Of a DNA stretch of 64,000 nucleotides, positions 58,680 to 64,000 are shown piece by piece. The DNA lies in assembly GCA_019914945.1 (NCBI GenBank), contig CM034106.1, positions 7,006,001 to 7,070,000 on the forward strand, read 5' to 3'. This stretch comes from Typha latifolia. Taxonomy: Eukaryota > Streptophyta > Magnoliopsida > Poales > Typhaceae. The notes below the pieces were generated by a model. That model was given only the letters and a program-made list of their open reading frames with translations. It was not told the DNA's origin and ran no database searches. The first letter of the stretch is position 1. Each line of letters starts with the position of its first letter. The position numbers and the translations under genes were made by a program.

Positions 58680-61600
58680 TTATTTTTAGGGACAAATATG
58701 ACTAGAAAAAAGTTCTTAGATTTTAGTAATAACAAGATTGACTTTTATTAAATGCATTCCTTTTTTATATTAGGTACACACTTTTTATAATAAAATATAT
58801 ATAATTTATATAAGAGATGCGCTCAATATCTCATTTTTGCTATTTTATAAATTAAAAGTTTTTTTTCGCAAATGTCTCGAAAAATCTAGCTAACTTCATT
58901 AATGAAATTTAAAAGTTAGTACAATATTTATTGATGGAAAATTTATGAACAAAAACACTTCCATTAGCATAGCATGTAAAATTGCTTGTCATTTATTCTT
59001 ACCATGTCATATATCTTTGCAATTGATTTCTTCATTATTTTGGCATGCATGTTGCATTCATTACGCTTACTTATCATCGCTTAGTTTGCAAAAATATTAT
59101 ATCTTATATGACTACTACTTATGATGAAATTGATTTACTCATATTATCATCTTAATTCAATTTGGTTTCATTATTATTATTCTAATATCAAATTAACTCT
59201 GCATTTGCTTCACTTATGTTTTACTTAGCATCTAGTTGTGAATATTATTGTATGTGTTCAATACTAATTAGAAATTTATCTTGAATCATTTATGAGGTTG
59301 TATCGAGTTTAGAACAAGTTTTTAGAAAATATGTTTGCCATGGAAGTGTCAGAAGAGAGTTTAAAATTCTTTGTATAATGTGACAATTTCATGCACAAAA
59401 TGCATTCAAAATTATGTAAACATCCTTAGAAACATTGTATATAATGTGAATAGTATTGAATGACCGCATATAGTTCCTAGTCAATGCACTATACATTGGA
59501 GAGACTCAAACTCAGAACAAATATAATCTGTTTGACAAAATGTGACAAGCTAACATACATTTGAGTTGGTTAAAAGATGAATATGAGCTCTCCATTAGTT
59601 GTGATCTCTTCCTATTATAATATAAAAATTTTAGAATTTTTCTAAACATCTTTCTCATATCTGAGAATCCCTAGAAGCTGCCAATTATTAAGAGCCATTG
59701 GAGCTTACAATAATAATTTTAGACAATGTATGATCGATACATTGTGTGTGATCGATGTGAGTGAGAATTATAAGTAATTGCTTGTCTTAGCCATTGGAGC
59801 TTGAAGATGATTGATCTTGGGGAGCTAAACAGTATTTTTACCGCCCCTTGAGATGAGTTGAGAAAAAGACCTAAAGATAGATCTGCAAATTAAGTTGAAA
59901 TTATTAAGTAAGATCGATTAATTTATTAGCAAGAGAGTTTGGGCGAGTGTCTGAAATACACTTACAATTGTGTGTGATCGATGTGAGTGAGAATTATAAG
60001 TAACTTAATTTGATTATGTCTCATTAGCGATTTGTATAGTTACATTCTTTTTTTTCCTCGTATGTGGTAGAGGAGTTTCCATATAAATCTTATTATTTGC
60101 AATTGTGATTTCTTACATGTTTTTGTAGCTTTAACTTTGTATACTCTCTAAACATTATTTATAGGATGCTAGCGAAAAATAAAATAAGATAACTAAAATA
60201 AATGACAAACTTAAAAGAATTTGTTTTCCACTCTCTATATATAGGGGATAAAATCGATGGCATATTAACTCGAGAAGAGAAAGATATCAAAATACATATA
60301 AAATACTCAAATTACCAACTATCTTTCTCTCCTACTAGAGCCTATTTTCTCATCGCTGAGACCAACAAAAAGGAGAGAGGGCAAAAATTAAGCTCTTTAT
60401 AGAAGGAAAGAACTCATCCACCCCACAAAAGTTTGATAGTGAGGTGTGGACAAATCTAAGGAGGAGAGAGTAAGAGTAGAGTGAAAGGAGAGAGACAAAC
60501 TTAGTGAACCACAACCTAGTTGAGAGTAGAATCTCTTATAATTTTCTGGCCAAAATAGTTATAGGGGATTATGAGGGGAAAGAAGGAGAGAGGTAGTGGA
60601 GTGTCAATGGCGACACTGAGGAGGCTCGCTTAGAAAATAAGGAAGACGAAACAAAATCCTAGGATAGTTAGGGCTAACCTTAACTCATTCTTTTGTAAGC
60701 GATAAGTTTATATAACATTCAACTTTGTATGTAAAGTTAGGTAAGTCTTCTTCAAATACAAGGATAGTATAGTAGAAGAAGATATAGATAATGAAATTAT
60801 ACGATGATAGAATCTTATATTATTAAAAAACTCTCAGCTCACATATATTGGTGGATTATAAATGGTAAATCTTAGTTTGTTGACTCTCTAGGACAGTCAA
60901 TTACTTGTTGTTTTCATAGAGAGGTCTTTTCCTTTTAATAAAGTAAAAAATAACTATTCATACACTAAATGACGACTTACATTATAAATTTACAAAACTA
61001 TTAAATATGCATACTACTTTTAGAACATAGTGGGCTGTCCATAAAAAGTTGTAAACTATACATCAATCTACACACAAAATAGAAGGTTACGAGACTTGTC
61101 CATAATTATTAGCACAAGGTGGCATATCTTATAACAAATTAAGTGACCATAGAAGTTCCACACAATTCCATAGCATATGGTTGTCCTGCAAATTCTATAC
61201 ATATATTATACTAGCTTTTATAGGTTTTAAGGATATCCCTTAGTCAATTATGACTATTACAAACTAAGAAGACATTCAACGTTACACACAAGGTTGGGTG
61301 AATTGGAAGTCAAAAGAGACCGTTCACAATCCGCCAACCCTACTATCATGCTATATTTCAACTCACAAGTTGAAGTATCTAATAAGTAAACCCCTTAATG
61401 TCGCTTAATATCAACTTAGTCATAATTAAATTTAGGTCTTCGGACATTCAAGACACTTTAGTTTAGGTTGAATTTGTATGGGCAATGACAAATCGCTAAC
61501 CTGTTGTGGTTGAGCAATATTTTACTTCAATCATTTTCGTAATACATTTGCTATTGATGATTATATATGTTATATTCAAAAAATTATTGCTCTTGCATGT

Positions 61601-62380
61601 TAATAGATGTTTTAGCTTTAATTTCACTTAAATTATGAAACAAAATGAAAATCTATTTGATTAGATTTGTCATACTTTAAATAAACCAATAATAAATAAA
61701 AATATATAAGATTTACAAATATGCATAATAATTGAATGAGAATTATAATAGAGAAACAAACACACTATCATATGACAAAATTTATGTAGTTTTCCAAAGT
61801 TGGACTACATCAATAGCTATACTAAAAAAAAAGAACTACTACTAATTGGAGAAAATTATAAAATATAATATTTGAGATTACCTTTTGATAATACAATAAT
61901 GTTAAGAAATTCTTCACCATAGAAGAGACGATGCCACTATTCCTACTTTAATGGCCAAGCAAAAAGATCATGCTCAAACACTTAAAATACCATTAGCCTC
62001 TTTCTAACCGAAGAAACTCAAATCTTATTAATTTAAAGATTTTTTAAAAGTATATTTCACATAAATGTCATTTTAATTCAGCTTTCGTGTATGTTATAAA
62101 ATTAAAATTTGTATTGGTTTTACATGTAGCTATCCCACAAGGGTGATCTTATCATTCATTTTTAATATATATTATTGCTATTTACATAATTAAATTTGGC
62201 TGATTATTTAATATGACATGTTTTATTCATGAAAATATTATGACTTATTTGGACTATATAAAAATCAAGTAGATAGTAATCAATATGACTTAAAATGGTA
62301 AGTTTCCAAAACAAAATCTTTTGGCAAATACTTCAATGCACCTTTAAAAATTATAATCTTAATCCAACTGCTATAATAGC
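58678..62380. other. Intergenic, no gene seen
   Basis: AT-rich. A 36-bp exact repeat occurs at 59742-59777 and 59968-60003 (starting TTGTGTGTGATCGATGTGAG). A TATA-like CTCTATATATAGGGG (~60232) followed by a purine-rich leader to ~60700 looks LTR-like but no ends were found. No coding domain was recognised. Confidence 0.4.
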
Positions 62381-62382
62381 CA

Positions 62383-62418
62383 GGTTTTATACCCGGTACC
62401 GGTACCGGTTCCAAAACC
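62383..62418. repeat. 36-bp imperfect palindrome around CCGGTACC repeats
   Basis: Inner perfect 16-bp palindrome CCGGTACCGGTACCGG (62393-62408) bracketed by GGTTTT (62383-62388) and AAAACC (62413-62418), sharing one centre of symmetry. Confidence 0.95.
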
Positions 62419-62489
62419 ACATTACGTAAGAAAAATAATATATTAGTTAAGAAAATTAATTACGTGTGCCTAACTTCCCAATTTTCTTG

Positions 62490-63011
62490 TTATACTCTTG
62501 AAGATCTTAACCATTAGATCTTCATCAAAGTGATTGATAAACAATTAACTTTACGGTATGGAAGAAGCGCTCTACACGTTTTTTTTTCTTCCGTTAAGAT
62601 TTCTCTTTTAAATATAATTATGCCTTAATTATAGGAGATATCATTTAATATTAAATAATTTAAATCAATCTTAAACTAATGAGAGATATATGCAAATAAT
62701 AAAAAATAATCAAAAAGATAAAATGTAATTAAATTTTTATCAAGTTAATTATAAAAGACATCAATACCCTTATTTTGATATGTATACATTACTCTCAGTT
62801 AATGATATATATGTCTTTTACTTAATAAAATATTAAGATAATATAATTATTAAAAAATAATGTGCAAGATTATATATCTAAAAAAATTACGAGCTGAACC
62901 GGTAATATCTTTCATTCCTATTATACCCCTAAAGATCTTAACCGTTAGATCTTCATCAAATTGATTGATAAAGAATTATTTTTATTGCATGGAAGAAACC
63001 CTCTTGTATCT
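62490..63011. repeat. Diverged ~80-bp direct repeat pair
   Basis: 62490-62569 and 62931-63011 share AAGATCTTAACC, TTAGATCTTCATCAAA, TGATTGATAAA, then a GCATGGAAGAA / GGTATGGAAGAA block. The first copy is close to the CCGGTACC palindrome and the second close to a lone AACCGGTAAT (62897), so they may be ends of one element. Confidence 0.7.
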
Positions 63012-63670
63012 ATCTTTTGTGGTCTTATTAACACGCTCATGGTTGGCTCCTCCTTTTCGTCAACTTTCTTTTTGACTCTATTCGATTTACTTCCTAATAG
63101 AGAATCACACGTATTATGCATGTAGTCGCAGTCAAATTCTAAGAGTGTATAACAAGTATTTATGAGAATAGTGACCTCTAATATCAAATTTATGATATAT
63201 ATGATTAGAAACTTTTCTAACTCGATTATTCCTACTTATAATGTCTATATTATAATCACTCGATAATCACATAAACATAAATATAGAATATATACCACTT
63301 TACTTTCTGGAAGTCAATGGAGAATCCAAGGTGTGTCCAATATAGCCAAATTTCTTCTTGTTGTTGGCCTTAGCATTTTAAGGAATTGATTTAGTTTGAC
63401 CGAGCTATCCTAAAATTTATTAAGAGTAGAATTAGTTTTACAAATTTCTTTACGACTTTTTATTTTTCCAACCAAGTTCTCTTTTGAACTTGCTAGTTCA
63501 TGAACTTTCACTTCTAGAAATTGAATTTTATCCAAAAGTGATGAATTTTTATAAAAGAGAACAAGAAAGTAGGATATAGTTTTTTTATACTTTTATGTAG
63601 AGTTCTTTTTTCTTGTATTTGATTTTCTCAAGCTCTTCTTCAAGATTTTAAATTTGGTTCATCAGGTATG

Positions 63671-64000
63671 TGTAACACCCGTGTTTAATATATATATATA
63701 TATATATAGCGCACATGCCATGCGCGTGCACTCTAACCGCAGTGCACGCGCTTGGCGCGTGCACTGACTCCTTCTTCCTCCTCCCCCACCTCTCGCAATT
63801 AGTTGCGAGAGGTGGGAAAGAAGTGAGCCGGAGTGGAGTTAACTCCACTCTGTTGCCCTCTCCGCCTCTTCTCTATTTAAACTCCACCTCTTCCCCTCGA
63901 GTTCTCTTCTTTTTGCAATTCCTTTTTCTTGCTCTTCCCTTCTCTCTTTTCTTTTCCGAGCCGCCGAAGACCTCGTCACAGATAGCGAGTCACCGGAGTG
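63671..64000 (+). mobile_element. Start of a TGTAACA-type LTR, cut by window end
   Basis: Begins TGTAACACCCG, followed by a TA microsatellite (~63689-63709), two direct and one inverted copy of GCGCGTGCACT (63722-63765), a 14-bp perfect hairpin (63785-63816), a 20-bp perfect palindrome (63831-63850), a TATA-like CTCTATTTAAACTCC (~63870-63885) and a CT-rich leader. The same order is found in the antisense LTR starting at 48235. Gypsy-type assignment is inferred from the TGTAAC start. Confidence 0.65.

Noticed and set aside
60202..60402. 66-codon plus ORF after a TATA-like box
   Set aside because: No domain and no splice or conservation evidence; the TATA context looks like an LTR leader.

Overview
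This is a flowering-plant nuclear genomic window (AT-rich, split genes with GT-AG introns, plant-specific kinase class, plant LTR retrotransposons primed by initiator-Met tRNA, L1-type LINEs, a PIF/Harbinger relic). I cannot place it more precisely; a non-grass monocot is possible but unproven. Three genes look intact, all on the minus strand; most of the rest is decayed transposable elements, several nested inside one another.

Layout. 0-5.2 kb: a PIF/Harbinger transposase relic, degenerate TTGTAATG-type repeats, a 214-bp tandem duplication, a relic of a plant DUF1985-type transposon-associated protein, and a LINE reverse-transcriptase relic. 5.5-10.6 kb: an AGCVIII protein kinase of the D6PK/G11A type (two coding exons, 615 aa, probable 5'UTR intron, GA microsatellites upstream). 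10.7-13.5 kb: intergenic. 13.5-20.6 kb: a decayed L1-type LINE (minus) holding a 2.3-kb non-autonomous LTR element with both LTRs and PBS (18216-20501), and probably another LTR insertion near 16.5-17.1 kb. 20.6-27.9 kb: intergenic, with a solo LTR bounded by a 5-bp duplication (24121-24961). 27.9-40.7 kb: a 12-exon gene for an unrecognised 291-aa coiled-coil protein; its 9.1-kb intron 6 holds a whole but broken Ty1/Copia element (29807-36262, TSD AGTAC), itself split by an antisense solo LTR (33068-34026, TSD TATAG). 40.7-48.2 kb: a Ty3/Gypsy relic (LTR, PBS, gag, protease) split by another solo LTR (43054-43670, TSD AAATT), a LINE relic, and an antisense TGTAACA-type LTR region carrying a nested LTR. 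51.5-58.4 kb: a six-exon two-RRM, Gly-rich hnRNP-like gene (340 aa). 58.4-64 kb: AT-rich intergenic DNA ending in the start of another TGTAACA-type LTR rich in hairpins.

The three genes do unrelated jobs (auxin-transport-type kinase signalling, an unknown coiled-coil protein, RNA binding) and show no sign of working together. I found no new defence or metabolic system. The most informative content is the insertion history, readable from target-site duplications, two LTR families with unusual palindromic or hairpin arrays, and the unidentified coiled-coil gene.
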